A program made the position numbers and the translations under genes. The notes under the pieces were generated by a model that saw nothing but the letters and a program-made list of their open reading frames with translations, ran no database searches and was not told the origin of the DNA. A stretch of DNA of 64,000 nt from JACCZX01 sp963786295. Its GTDB lineage: Bacteria > Pseudomonadota > Gammaproteobacteria > Burkholderiales > Burkholderiaceae_F. Shown here one piece after another: positions 48,459-59,724 of the stretch. The stretch lies in NCBI GenBank assembly GCA_963786295.1, contig CAWAYV010000006.1, positions 195,711 through 259,710 of the forward strand, read 5' to 3'. Positions within the stretch are counted from its first letter, which is position 1. Each line of letters opens with the position of its first letter.

Positions 48459-49966
48459 ATGGATCTGCATCGCCGGCTGTGGCTCGCAGCCGTCGGCGGA
48501 TTCAGCCTTGCGGTGGCATTTGCAATGTTGGCATTCGAGCTGCGGTCACGCCGGATTTCGGTCGCGCTGCGCCGCCTGACCGATCTTGCCGCCAGCGTTG
48601 ACGGCAGATTGCCAGAGGAAACGCGCAGACAGCGCGTCGCTACTGAACTGACACGCCTATCCGACGAGATTCTGTATTCCTCGCAACGAATGGGTCGCGA
48701 AAGGCGCGAGCTGACGGGCAAGGCGGCCACATGGGAAGCAACTTTCGCAGCGTCGCTCGAAGCTTCGATCGCGCTGGACAAGGCCGGCGTGATCACGCAC
48801 GTGAATCCGGCGGCCGAGAGGCTGCTTCGCGTGATCGCGCAGGAGGTCATCGGCAAGCCGCTGGTGGATGTGATGTTGCCGCCAACGCATCGGTCGCCCG
48901 ATAACGCCAGTTTCGCAAGCGATCTGGCGGGCGGGCGCGCATCGGGCCGGCGTCAGGAACTGGTTGCTCAGCGGCACGATGGCCGCCAGTTTCCGCTCGA
49001 AGTGGCTGTTGCCGAGTTCAAGAACGGCCTGGAGATCGGCTACATCGTCAGTGCGCGCGACATATCGGCGCATCGCAGGCTGCGTGCGGAGCTCGCGCGA
49101 GCGCGCGAAATTGCCCCCGATGCGTCGGTCAAATCGGCGCCGCGCAACGGGTACACACTCGAAGAAATCTGCGGTGAGCCGATTCGGCGGCTGGCGGCGC
49201 GCGCGCAGCGCAAGGGCCTGCGCTTTCGCTATGAAGACACCGAGCTGCAGGGCCTGGCGCTGATCGGCAATGCGGCGCGGCTGCGGCGCGTCCTGGCAAA
49301 TCTGATCGACAACTCATTGCACGTGTGCGAGTCGGGCGAGCTGATCGTTCATCTGACGCTGATCCCGATGGAAGAGCGAGAGGTGCGTCTGTCAGCCTCA
49401 GTGACGGCGACCGGCATGACCGACGAGGAAGCTGCGATGATGCTCGAACCGTATCTCGTGCAGCCGCTCGCAAGATCCGGCCTCAGCGGTGCGGTCACTG
49501 ATCGCCGCATCGAGTTTTTCGGAGTACGCGTGATGGTTTCGCGTGCCGCCGGCGGGGGTATCACGTTTCAGTTCAACCAGCGGTTCGAAGCCGATCTTTC
49601 GCGCGTCACGATCGATCTCTCGGCAGTCGGTCCCGCCGAGTGCGCCAACCGAGAGCGCCAATGCTGCACGCAATCAGAGCGCGCCTGCGTCGCAGCCACA
49701 GAATGAACACGCAGACTTTAAGCGTGCCGCGATGCGCTTGCGCAAGAACGCAGAAAAAATCAATCTCGGCGCGCTGTGGGCTGAAGCGCATCGGCTGACG
49801 AACGCGTGGCAGCGACACGCGGCAGGCGGGCGGCCTGAACGGCGACACCGGACTGGTTAGCGCGCTGTCGCACGCGGCGCGCGGTGGGGATACCAGCAGC
49901 GCCATTTTGCTGGCGCGCCGGCTGGCGGATGCCTCGAGCGCGTCGCGTCGCATTGCAACAACTTGA
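48459..49966 (+). CDS. PAS-containing degenerate histidine-kinase-like protein (frame breaks near the end)
   Basis: A membrane helix (LWLAAVGGFSLAVAFAMLAF) is followed by a PAS domain (SLEASIALDKAGVITHVNPAAERLL ... FPLEVAVAEFKNGLEIGYIVSARDIS). A remnant kinase module then has LIGNAARLRRVLANLIDNSLHV (N-box present), but VTATGMTDEEAAM where an ATPase would have DTGIG. No phosphoacceptor His region lies between PAS and this module. Frame breaks near 49640-49650 and 49828 lead to a helical tail with LWAEAHRLTNAWQ, possibly Hpt-like. Upstream (48328-48458) an extra helix LVALLALGFAADVIAG appears in other frames, so the true start may be near 48328. It lies after the efflux genes. Confidence 0.62.
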
Positions 49967-50005
49967 AATGCGCCGGTTGAATGCGTCAAGCTAACATCGC
50001 GCCGC

Positions 50006-50863
50006 ATGGAATTCCTGACGCTCGTCAAAGCGGCGATCTTGGGCATCGTCGAAGGCTTGACGGAGTTCCTGCCGATCTCTTCGACCGGACATCTGATCGT
50101 TGCCAGCTCGCTGCTGAACTTCACCGGCGAGAAAGTCGCGACGTTCGAAATTGCGATTCAAACCGGCGCGATGTTCGCGGTGATCTGGGAGTATCGGGCG
50201 AAGCTGTGGCGACGCTCGCCGGTATTTTTCGCGAGCGCATCGCGCAGCGATTTGCGATTGAACGTGAGCATTGCGTTTGCGCCGGCAGTGGTATTCGGAC
50301 TGGCGTTGGGCGGCCTGATCAAGGCGCAGCTTTTTCACCCGGTGCCGGTTGCGCTGGCATTCGTCATCGGCGGGTTGATTATTCTGTGGGTCGAGCGCCG
50401 CCACCATCGCGCGTTCGGCGAGCGCGATCTGCAGGGTACGCGCGTTTCAAGAGTCGAGTCGGTCGACGACATGTCGGCGCTTGACGCGCTTAAAGTCGGG
50501 CTGGTGCAATGCGCCGCGCTGATTCCTGGCACCAGCCGCTCGGGCGCAACGATCATCGGCGGCATGCTCTTCGGTTTGTCACGCAAGGCGGCGACCGAGT
50601 TCAGCTTCTATCTCGCGATCCCAACGCTGATCGGTGCAGGAGCGTATTCACTGTGGAAACAGCGCGAGCTGTTCGTCGCTGCCGACATACCGACGTTTGC
50701 GGTCGGACTCATCTTTGCTTTTGCTTCCGCACTGATTTGCATTCGCTGGTTGATTCGTTATTTGTCGACTCATGATTTCACGGTCTTCGCTTGGTATCGC
50801 ATCGCGTTCGGCGGCGTGATCTTGTTGACGGCTTATCTGGGTTGGGTTGACTGGGCACAGTGA
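50006..50863 (+). CDS. uppP: Undecaprenyl-diphosphatase UppP (BacA)
   Basis: An inner-membrane phosphatase that recycles the peptidoglycan lipid carrier and gives bacitracin tolerance. The signatures are GIVEGLTEFLPISSTGHLIVASSLL near the N-terminus and CAALIPGTSRSGATIIGGMLFGLSRKAATEFSFYLAIP, which hold the catalytic Glu, Ser and Arg positions. 285 residues with many membrane helices; the frame is intact. Its stop shares one base with the next start (TGATG). Confidence 0.95.
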   Translation: MEFLTLVKAAILGIVEGLTEFLPISSTGHLIVASSLLNFTGEKVATFEIAIQTGAMFAVIWEYRAKLWRRSPVFFASASRSDLRLNVSIAFAPAVVFGLALGGLIKAQLFHPVPVALAFVIGGLIILWVERRHHRAFGERDLQGTRVSRVESVDDMSALDALKVGLVQCAALIPGTSRSGATIIGGMLFGLSRKAATEFSFYLAIPTLIGAGAYSLWKQRELFVAADIPTFAVGLIFAFASALICIRWLIRYLSTHDFTVFAWYRIAFGGVILLTAYLGWVDWAQ

Positions 50864-51548
50864 TGGACGAAGTCAAAACCTGGCAAGCAATCGACATGGC
50901 GCTAGCCGTGGCGGCGGCTGTGATCGTCGCCTACGGTGTGCTGGTGCTCGGCTGGTCGGTGTTCGTCGTGATCGCGCTCTTCTGGTTCGAAAACGTCTTG
51001 ATCGGTGTACTCAACGTCGCGAAGATGCTGATCAGCGGCGCGCGGAGCGGGTACGCGGTCAGCATGATCGCAGCCGTCGCGCTGTCTGCATTTTTCACCG
51101 TTCACTATGGAATGTTCACCGTCGCCCATGGAGTCTTCGTTGTTGGGCTTTTCGGGCAAGCCGAGCTTGGCAGCTCGCAGCGGCATGTTTGCACCGCTCG
51201 GCCGCATGCTCGGCTATCTGCTCGCGGATCGGGACGGCTGGTTGGCTGCCGCCGGTATCACAGCGCTGCAGGCCGCGGCGTTCTTACGCTGGCTGATCGC
51301 CACCCGCGCTCAGCCGGTGCTACTGCCGGCGCTGATGTTTGCCCCGTACGGCCGCATCGTCATCCTGCACGTCACGATCATCGTCAGCGGAATTCTGGTC
51401 GGCATGTTGAAACTTCCGGTGCTGGGAGCTCTGTTGCTTGTTGCGCTGAAGCTGGCATTCGATATCGTCGCCGGCAATGCGGCTGCACGCACCGGAGGGT
51501 CGCCGCAACCGGTGCCCGTGCGGCATTTCTTCATCTCACACGAAGACG

Positions 51549-51565
<17 letters not shown>
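50863..51565 (+). CDS. DUF6498-type membrane protein (one frame break)
   Basis: About 233 residues after removing one base near 51150-51165. Hydrophobic helices are IDMALAVAAAVIVAYGVLVLGWSVFVVIALFWFENVLIGVLN, MIAAVALSAFFTVHYGMFTVAHGVFVVGLFG and RIVILHVTIIVSGILVGMLK. The FWFENVLIGVLN and FFTVHYGMFTVAHG motifs match the DUF6498 family of unknown function. The start overlaps the uppP stop, and the end overlaps the Ycf46-like gene by 17 bases, so the three genes are tightly packed. Confidence 0.72.
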
Positions 51566-53051
<1,486 letters not shown>

Positions 53052-53075
<24 letters not shown>

Positions 53076-53804
53076 ATCGTAGGTCGCGTGCCCAAGCCGG
53101 TCGCCCCGCGCGTGAAACTTGGTGACCGGACGCGCACATAGCGGATTTTCCGCAGCCGGCGAATAGCCCGCGTGCAGATTGACGAGTTTCGGTTCTGCAC
53201 CGAACACTTGAAGCACTTGCTGCGCGTAGTCCTGCCAATCAGTGGCGCAATGTACGTAACCGTGCGGCGCGAGGCGGGTCGCAAGCAGACTCGCGAACGG
53301 CGGCTGCAACAACCGTCGCTTGTGATGACGCTTCTTTGGCCAGGGATCGGGAAAGAAGACATGGATACCGGCCAGTGAATCGGGCGCAATCATGTCGCGC
53401 AGGACTTCAACCGCGTCGTGATGCACGATGCGCACGTTGTTTAGTCGATGCTCATTGATGCTTTTCAGCAACGCACCGACGCCCGCAGTAAAGACTTCGA
53501 CGCCGAGGAAGTTGATGTCCGGCCGCGCCTGCGCGATCGCCACCGTGGTTTCGCCCATGCCGCAGCCGATTTCAAGGACGGTCGGCGCGTCACGGTCGAA
53601 GGTGCGAACAAGATCGATCGGAGTCGCAGCGTACGGAACGCCGAACGCCGGCAGCAATTGATCGAACGCGCGCCGCTGCGCTTGCGTGAAGCGGCCACGC
53701 CGCAGCGTGAAGCTACGGATGGGTGGGTGCGCCTCATCGCGCGCTCGCACGCGCTCGGCGCACGGCTCCGGCTTGGTGTAATTCGCCTGCGTTGGTCTGT
53801 TCAA
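53052..53804 (-). CDS. trmB: tRNA (guanine-N7)-methyltransferase TrmB
   Basis: It methylates G46 in the tRNA variable loop using SAM. The Rossmann motif is VLEIGCGMGETTVAIA, followed by INFLGVEVFTAGVGALLK, and FFPDPWPKKRHHKRRLLQ is the family signature. 250 residues, frame intact. The start overlaps the thiG stop by four bases, so it is the last gene of a minus-strand thiS-thiG-trmB group. Its tail overlaps the end of the Ycf46-like gene. Confidence 0.94.
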
Positions 53805-54602
53805 GCCGCTTTGCTCGGGGCGATCACACCGCTCGTCGGTGAGCTGGGGCTTGCGCTGTAGAGTTTTTTCGGCATGCGGCCGGCGAGGAATGCCTCGCGC
53901 CCCGCTTCAACTGCCTTGCGCATCGCGCCGGCCATTTTGACCGGATGCTTCGCGTGTGCGACCGCGGTATTCATCAACACGCCCGCGCAGCCAAGCTCCA
54001 TCGCGATCGCGGCATCGCTGGCGGTGCCGACACCCGCATCGACGATGACCGGCACCGTTGCCTTTTCCAGTATCAACTGAATGTTCCACGGATTCAGAAT
54101 TCCCATGCCCGAGCCGATCAGCGATGCGAGCGGCATCACGGCTACGCAACCGATCGACTCGAGCGTTTGCGCCTGAATCGGGTCGTCGCTGCAATAGACC
54201 ATCACTTCGAAGCCTTCGCGCACCAGTTGTTCGGCGGCCTTGATCGTTTCAGGCATGTTCGGATACAGCGTTTGCGGATCGCCGAGCACTTCGAGCTTGG
54301 TCAGCGCATGCCCGTCGAGCAGCTCGCGCGCCGAGACGCAAGGTGCGCACGGCATCGTCAGCCGTGTAGCAGCCTGCGCTGTTCGGCAGCATCGTGTACT
54401 TCGACGGCGGCAAGACGTCGAGCAGATTGGGCTCACCTCGGGTCTGGCCGATGTTGGTGCGGCGGATCGCCACCGTAATGATCTGCGCGCCGCTCGCTTC
54501 GACCGCTGACTTGGTCTGGGCGAGATCCTTGTATTTGCCGGTGCCGAGCAACAAGCGCGAACTGAATCTGCGCGCGCCGATAATCAGCGAGTCATCGTTC
54601 AT
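53801..54602 (-). CDS. thiG: Thiazole synthase ThiG (one frame break)
   Basis: It builds the thiazole phosphate of thiamin from deoxyxylulose phosphate, dehydroglycine and ThiS thiocarboxylate. RLLLGTGKYKDLAQ, AIRRTNIGQTRGEPNLLD, LTKLEVLGDPQTLYPN with the Schiff-base Lys, and VIVDAGVGTASDAAIAMELGCAGVLMNTA are standard. The frame changes near 54328-54334, an extra G within TLRLARELLDGH. The corrected length is 266 residues. The ATG at 54602 shares one base with the thiS stop. Confidence 0.94.
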
Positions 54603-54818
54603 CAACCGCCTCCGACCGCAATCACGATTTCCAGCCGATCGCCGCTACGTGAGCTCGGTCGAGGCGTGCAGACTCTTCGGCACGATCTCGCCGTTACGCT
54701 CGACGGCGACGCGCTTGCCTGCGGTGTCGAGTTGCGCAAGCAATTGCGCGACAGTGGTTGCGTGCGGCACCTGGCGCGTATGTCCGTTTACCGCAACCGA
54801 GATAGATGTCGTGTTCAT
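54602..54818 (-). CDS. thiS: Sulfur carrier protein ThiS (one frame break)
   Basis: A small ubiquitin-like sulfur carrier. MNTTSISVAVNGHTRQVP, then VAQLLAQLDTAGKRVAVERNGEIVP, then after removing one base near 54645-54652 SGDRLEIVIAVGGG, whose terminal Gly-Gly is the site of thiocarboxylation. About 71 residues. Without correction it stops at HASTELT and loses the functional tail. The ATG is only 11 bases from the CCA end of a tRNA-Gly gene on the same strand and has no clear ribosome site. Confidence 0.88.
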
Positions 54819-54829
54819 TACAAGTCAAT

Positions 54830-54903
54830 TGGAGCGGGTGATGGGGATCGAACCCACGTCTTGAGCTTGGGAAGCTCAGGTCCTGCCATTGAACGACACC
54901 CGC
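54830..54903 (-). tRNA. tRNA-Gly, anticodon CCC
   Basis: The minus strand folds as a complete cloverleaf: acceptor GCGGGTG/CACCCGC, D arm GTTC/GGAC with AATGGCA loop, anticodon stem TGAGC/GCTCA with loop TTCCCAA, T arm GTGGG/CCCAT with TTCGATC. The discriminator T and encoded CCA occupy 54833-54830. The layout matches E. coli glyU. It reads GGG codons. Confidence 0.97.
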
Positions 54904-55090
54904 ATCGAAAATCGAGTCAGAACCGAATTTACATCAGGGTTTGCGCGGACGCAGGGGCTGTAATCAACGGCGCAGGGCATCGACTAAGCCCTCGACTTCG
55001 TGCACCTGCACGAAGTCGGGGACGGGCGGGTTGACGACCTAGGTAGCGCAATCCGACCGGAAAGCAATCTTTACCACGTGGAGATGACAA

Positions 55091-55391
55091 ATGAAAAAAG
55101 CATGGTTGGCAATTCCGGCAATGGCGATGTGTATGGGCTTTGCGCCCATAGCATCCGCACAAGAGGAAACATTCAAGTTTGACGATTTCTTCAAGATGGC
55201 CGTACGAACAAGGACGGCATGATGTCCAAGAGAAGTTCATGAAGGCCGCTGGCATGCGTTACGACGCGATGATGGCCAAGATGAAGAAAATGCCTGCCGA
55301 CAAGAGCAAGATGCTGATGAAGGGCGACATGATGACCAAGGAAGGCTTCAAGATGTTTGTCGACGAGTGGAAGATCTACAGCGGCTCGTAG
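55091..55391 (+). CDS. Small exported EF-hand-like protein (two missing bases)
   Basis: MKKAWLAIPAMAMCMGFAPIASAQEE is a clean signal peptide. After FKFDDFFKMA the frame is lost; restoring one base gives DTNKDGMMSK, an EF-hand loop. Restoring one more after TCCAAGAGA leads into FMKAAGMRYDAMMAKMKKM and ends FVDEWKIYSGS. Here both discrepancies are better explained by a missing base, unlike most others in the window. The restored length is about 100 residues. The protein is Met/Lys-rich; its function is unknown. A strong terminator follows 28 bases later. Confidence 0.7.
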
Positions 55392-55419
55392 TTCTATTGC
55401 GTAGCTTGGTTTACGCGAC

Positions 55420-55446
55420 AAAGGGGTCCGCTCGTCGGACCCCTTT
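55420..55446 (+). terminator. Rho-independent terminator
   Basis: AAAGGGGTCCG, loop CTCGT, CGGACCCCTTT is a perfect 11-bp stem, followed by CGTTGTT. It ends the small EF-hand gene and insulates kup. Confidence 0.85.
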
Positions 55447-55548
55447 CGTTGTTAAAGGCGTTCGAGTAGTTCAAGATTCGCATGAATAGCGAGCGCATCG
55501 TTCCCACCTCTTGATCGCACCACCCCAATCCACCGGTCCGCGCTTTCG

Positions 55549-57434
55549 ATGACCCCATCGGATCGCAAGCTTTCGCCCGCCCTCCTGCTCGCTGCCCTCG
55601 GTGTCGTCTACGGCGACATCGGCACCAGCCCGCTGTACGCATTCAAGGAGAGTCTGACCGGGGAGCATGGCGCCGGCGTCGACGCCCGATGACGTTTTCG
55701 GCGTGTTGTCGATGATCTTCTGGGCGATCACGCTGGTCGTATCGATCAAGTACGTGCTGCTGGTGCTGCGCGCTGACAACGACGGCGAAGGCGGCATTCT
55801 GGCGTTGTTGGCGCTGGTGCTGCGGCAACTACCGGCTGCGGGGCGTCTCCGTACAGGCGGCCGTCGGCGCCGGACTGTTCGGCGCTGCGATGTTCTTATG
55901 GCGACAGCGTGATCACGCCCGCGATTTCGGTGCTATCGGCGATCGAAGGATTGCAGGTTGTTTCTGCTGCATTCACACCGTGGGTGATTCCGCTGACCTT
56001 GGTGGTGCTGGTTGCGCTGTTTGCCGTGCAAAACAAGGGCACGGCACGCGTCGGCCAGACGTTCGGCCCCATCATGGTGGTTTGGTTCGTCGTGCTCGGC
56101 GTGCTCGGGCTCTGGTGCAGATCGTGCGCGAACCGCAGGTGCTGCTCGCGCTCGATCCGTTGTACGCGCTGCGTTATGCAGCCGCGCAGCCGGGTAAAAC
56201 CTTTGTCGTGATGGGCGCGGTGTTCCTCGCGCTGACCGGCGCCGAAGCGTTGTATGCAGACATGGGCCATTTTGGCGCGAAGCCGATTCGCATTGCATGG
56301 TTTTGGCTGGTGATGCCGTGTCTGGTGCTGAACTATTTCGGTCAGGGCGCGCTGGTGCTGACCGACGAAAAGGCGGCATCCAATCCGTTCTTTCTGCTGG
56401 CGCCGGGCTGGCTGCAATTGCCGCTGGTGATCCTGGCGACTGCCGCGACCGTGATCGCGTCGCAGGCGGTGATCTCCGGCGCGTTTTCGATCACCAGCCA
56501 GGCGATAAAGCTTGGCTATCTGCCACGCATGCAGGTTGATTACACGTCGAAGACCGAGGCGGGGCAGATCTACGTGCCGCTGATTAACTTCATGTTGCTG
56601 GTGGTCGTCATCTTGCTGGTGGTCGGCTTCGGCAGCTCATCGAATCTGGCCGCTGCGTATGGGCTGGCGGTGGCGACGACGATGGTCGTAACGACACTCG
56701 GCGTGATGCGTCATTGCGCGTTTCAAGTGGGATTGGCCACCGTGGAAGGTGCTGCTGGTATTCGCGCCGCTGCTCGCGCTCGACCTCGTGTTCGTCGCCG
56801 CCAACAGCACCAAGATTCTCCACGGTGGCTGGTTTCCGATTGTGTTCGCGGCGTCGCTCTATCTTGATTTTTGCGACTTGGAAGCGCGGCCGTTCACTGG
56901 TCAATCGACAGATGAAACAGGGCGGGATCGAGTTGCAGCCTTTCTTGAAGAGCCTGTCGATTTATCCGCCGCAGCGCGTGGAAGGCAGTGCGGTATTCAT
57001 GACACTCGAGCCCGGCTACGTTCCGCATGCGCTGCTGCACAACTTGAAGCACAACCGTGTGATGCACGAACGCGTGGTGTTTCTTGACGGCGATCAGCCG
57101 CACGGTTCCGCATGTCGACCCGGCTTACATGACCGAGATTCAGGACCTGGGCGACGGTTGCTACGCGGTCAAGGTACAGCTCGGATTTCAGGATCCGTTT
57201 GACGTTACGTTCTTCCTCGGCGTGCTGGCGCGGTACCACGCTTTCGAATTGATTCCCGCCGAAACCTCGTTCTTCCTGTCGCGACAAGCGGTCGTGATCG
57301 GCGGCAAGAGCACGATGGCGGCCTGGCGTCGCCGCCTGTTTGGCTGGATGCTGCGCAACGCCCAACCGGCGTCCGATTTCTTCCATATCCCGCCGAATCG
57401 CGCGATCGAGATCGGGACACAGGTCGTTATTTAG
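55549..57434 (+). CDS. kup: Low-affinity potassium uptake protein Kup (seven frame breaks)
   Basis: A KUP/HAK potassium-proton symporter. The start at 55549 encodes LLAALGVVYGDIGTSPLYAFKES, the family N-terminus. VSVQAAVGAGLFGAAMFYGDSVITPAISVLSAIEGL, GAVFLALTGAEALYADMGHFG and PCLVLNYFGQGAL follow. Breaks are near 55666-55684, 55828, 55900, 56112-56118 (two bases), 56710, 56868 and 57083-57086 (CTTG). Eight bases removed give 625 residues, the usual size. The C-terminus FFHIPPNRAIEIGTQVVI is normal. It is the most heavily interrupted conserved gene in the window. Confidence 0.9.
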
Positions 57435-57470
57435 GCAGTGAGCAGGCTTTCTAACTGCCACAATCGCGGC

Positions 57471-57926
57471 ATGCAGGTCGAGCCATTCTTGATAGAGCCG
57501 CAGCGCGCGCGTGATCGAGCGCGCGTGATCGAGTTGCTGCAACAAGCGCAGTTGGTGGAACACGACCTGCAGAGCGGCCAGGCGGCGGTCGATTTCCTCG
57601 TGATGCGGGAGGCGGGGCAAGTAATCGGCGCAATCGGCCTGCAAAGCGCCAATGGCGCCGGTTTGCTGCGCTCGCTGGTAGTGATGCCGTCGTTGCATCG
57701 ACAAGGTCGTGGTGCCGCGTTGGTGGCAGCGGCCGAACGGCTTGCGGTTCGGCGCGGCATCGACGACATGTTTCTGCTGACGACCGAAGCGGCCGGCTTT
57801 TTTGCGTTGCTTGATTACCTTCGGGTGGATCGCGCCAGTGCACCACCGGCGGTGCAACAGACTTCACAATTCTCGTTTTCGTGCCCGGCGTCCGCCGTCT
57901 GCATGCACAAGAGGTTGCGCGCCTAA
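57471..57926 (+). CDS. GNAT-family N-acetyltransferase, ArsN2-like
   Basis: 151 residues from the ATG at 57471. The acetyl-CoA-binding segment is LRSLVVMPSLHRQGRGAALVAAAERLA, the QxxGxG/A motif of GNAT enzymes. The C-terminus RVDRASAPPAVQQTSQFSFSCPASAVCM matches the ArsN2 group, named for arsenic-resistance contexts. No ars genes are seen nearby, so that role should not be assumed. It starts 36 bases after kup on the same strand. Confidence 0.8.
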   Translation: MQVEPFLIEPQRARDRARVIELLQQAQLVEHDLQSGQAAVDFLVMREAGQVIGAIGLQSANGAGLLRSLVVMPSLHRQGRGAALVAAAERLAVRRGIDDMFLLTTEAAGFFALLDYLRVDRASAPPAVQQTSQFSFSCPASAVCMHKRLRA

Positions 57927-57934
57927 AAGTAAAA

Positions 57935-57973
57935 GCGGCCGGCGGTAGGGTTTAGCACCCTGTCGCCGGCCGC
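57935..57973 (-). terminator. Long hairpin terminator
   Basis: GCGGCCGGCG and CGCCGGCCGC form a 10-bp outer stem enclosing TAGGGT/ACCCTG. AAAAGTAAAA on the left gives a T-rich tail on the minus strand, so it ends the 65-codon gene; it can also stop plus-strand transcription of the GNAT gene. Confidence 0.75.
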
Positions 57974-57989
57974 AGCAAGCAACACCGGT

Positions 57990-58187
57990 TTAGCGAACCA
58001 GCGCAACCTGCTCGGGGGCCCTACGCTTGCCGACGATCTCGACTTTTTCCATCTGAATCGTCGGCATGGCAACCGCCTGCTGAACAGCCGGCCCAGCACT
58101 GAATTCCTGCATACCTACGACCGCCGCCAGTGCAAGCGCGCTGACCGTGGCAGCGAAAAATAATGCGGTTTCGAATTGCTTGATCAT
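57990..58187 (-). CDS. Small membrane or exported peptide of unknown function
   Basis: 65 residues: a short N-terminus, then one hydrophobic helix (ALFFAATVSALALAAVVGM) and a polar tail (MPTIQMEKVEIVGKRRAPEQ). CAGGAG lies 7-8 bases upstream of the ATG, and a strong hairpin closes the unit. The VEIVGKR tail motif recurs in short proteobacterial membrane proteins, with no known role. Own promoter region 58188-58375 shows no other gene. Confidence 0.68.
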   Translation of the reverse strand: MIKQFETALFFAATVSALALAAVVGMQEFSAGPAVQQAVAMPTIQMEKVEIVGKRRAPEQVALVR

Positions 58188-58375
58188 CGCCTGCTCCTGA
58201 AAGTGGTTGCTGCGTAATTTGTCGATGAACGCACTGTAGGCAGTTCAACCACCGCAAGCCACGCGTTTGCGATGAAGTGCAGGAAAGCCGGCGTAGATTG
58301 CATTTTGTCGGGGTAGATGGAGACGAAACCGGCTCAGCGGCGACGAACCCGCCTGAACTCGGCCCCGCGAGCGGC

Positions 58376-59455
58376 TTAACCGCCCTTGCCGCGCTTCATT
58401 TTCATTCGCTGCTCGGCCGCTCGGTGTCGAATTTTCCACATTGACAACTGCTCGCGTCGCTGCAGCGGCGTCAGCGTGTCACGGCGGATCTCGCGCAGCA
58501 GCTTCTGGTAGTTGACGAGGCGGTCGGCGGTGACGCCCGCGCGCACCGCACAGCCGGGCTCGTCCCGGTGGCGGCAATCGCGAAAGCGGCAGCGCTCGGC
58601 CAGCGCGCGGATATCGTCGAAGGTCGCTGCAAGATCGTCCTCATCGATATCCGGCCGCAGGCCGCGCAATCCCGGGGTATCGATCACGCAGCCTCCGACC
58701 GGCAGCAGATGCAGCGAGCGCGAAGTGGTCGTGTGCCGGCCGCGGCTGTCGTCTTCACGCACTGCACCGGTAGATTGCACTGGCGCGCCGAGCAGCGTGT
58801 TGGTGAGCGTCGACTTGCCGGCGCCAGAAGATCCCAGCACGACGGTGGTCTGGCCCGCGCCGAGATAAGGCGCAAGCTCGATCGCTGTCGTCGCCGCGCG
58901 CGCGTCGACGGCGTGGACGGCGATGTCGTGCGGTAATCGCTCGCGCAGCGCGTCGAGCCGCGCGTCGACGTCATCGCACAGATCCCGCTTGGTCAGAATC
59001 ACGATGGGCCAGATGCCCGCCGGTTTCACCATCGCGAGATAACGTTCGAGCCGGCGTAAATTGAAGTCGCCGTCGAGCCCCATGGTCAGCATCGCGGTGT
59101 CGACATTGCTGACCAGCGATTGGCGCTCGCCAGACGAATTGCGCCGCACGATTTGCGTGAACGGCGGCATTCGACCGCGTACCCAAGGCACGCCGTGGTC
59201 GTCGTGGTGCACCCACAGCCAGTCGCCGACGGTCAATGCATCGCCGGCATCCACAAGCGAACGCAGCAATCCGGGCAGCGGCCGAGCCGAATGCTCGTCG
59301 ACGCCGTCCGTGACACGCACCGTTTCGCGATGTGCTTCAATCAATCGCATCGGCGAGCCCGGCATATCGCCGAGCGCGTTGAATGCGCCCATCGCTTGCG
59401 CCACTGCCGGCGTAAACCCGATCGGCCGCAGCCGATCCATCAAAGTCATATCCAT
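58376..59455 (-). CDS. rsgA: Ribosome small-subunit GTPase RsgA
   Basis: A circularly permuted GTPase that helps mature the 30S subunit. An OB-fold part (GDWLWVHHDDHGVPWVRGRMPPFTQIVRRNSSGERQSLV) is followed by the permuted G motifs: G4 VILTKRDL, G1 VLGSSGAGKSTLTN, G2/G3 REDDSRGRHTTT and CVIDTPGLRGL. The zinc site is RCRFRDCRHRDEPGCAV. The C-terminus is basic. 359 residues, frame intact. It stands alone on the minus strand, diverging from the I9-like gene. Confidence 0.94.
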   Translation of the reverse strand: MDMTLMDRLRPIGFTPAVAQAMGAFNALGDMPGSPMRLIEAHRETVRVTDGVDEHSARPLPGLLRSLVDAGDALTVGDWLWVHHDDHGVPWVRGRMPPFTQIVRRNSSGERQSLVSNVDTAMLTMGLDGDFNLRRLERYLAMVKPAGIWPIVILTKRDLCDDVDARLDALRERLPHDIAVHAVDARAATTAIELAPYLGAGQTTVVLGSSGAGKSTLTNTLLGAPVQSTGAVREDDSRGRHTTTSRSLHLLPVGGCVIDTPGLRGLRPDIDEDDLAATFDDIRALAERCRFRDCRHRDEPGCAVRAGVTADRLVNYQKLLREIRRDTLTPLQRREQLSMWKIRHRAAEQRMKMKRGKGG

Positions 59456-59724
59456 TGGTTCCGAATCCTCGAGACGTTTTCAGAGACCGCGCGCAAGCAC
59501 GCAGCGTCGAATGCAAACGAGCAATTAGAGAAGTGTCGCGGCCGCTTTAATGCGGCGCAGGAATCGGAAAAACCGAGTCAGCGCGTAGTGCGGCCGACTA
59601 GAGAGCGAGATCAGTTCTATGCATGGCGCCTCCTGATTGAAGCGCGCTCGGGCGAGCGAGGGCGCGAGCTTCGCGCAAACCAGTCGCGCGGTCAATAAAA
59701 GAAAGTGTGAATAAGCGTCAACCT

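Noticed and set aside
58245..58439. Short frame between the membrane peptide and rsgA
   Set aside because: It overlaps the rsgA 3' end and has no recognisable leader or family.
59456..59706. Possible gene in the rsgA upstream region
   Set aside because: Only short frames without signals; it is more likely a divergent promoter region.
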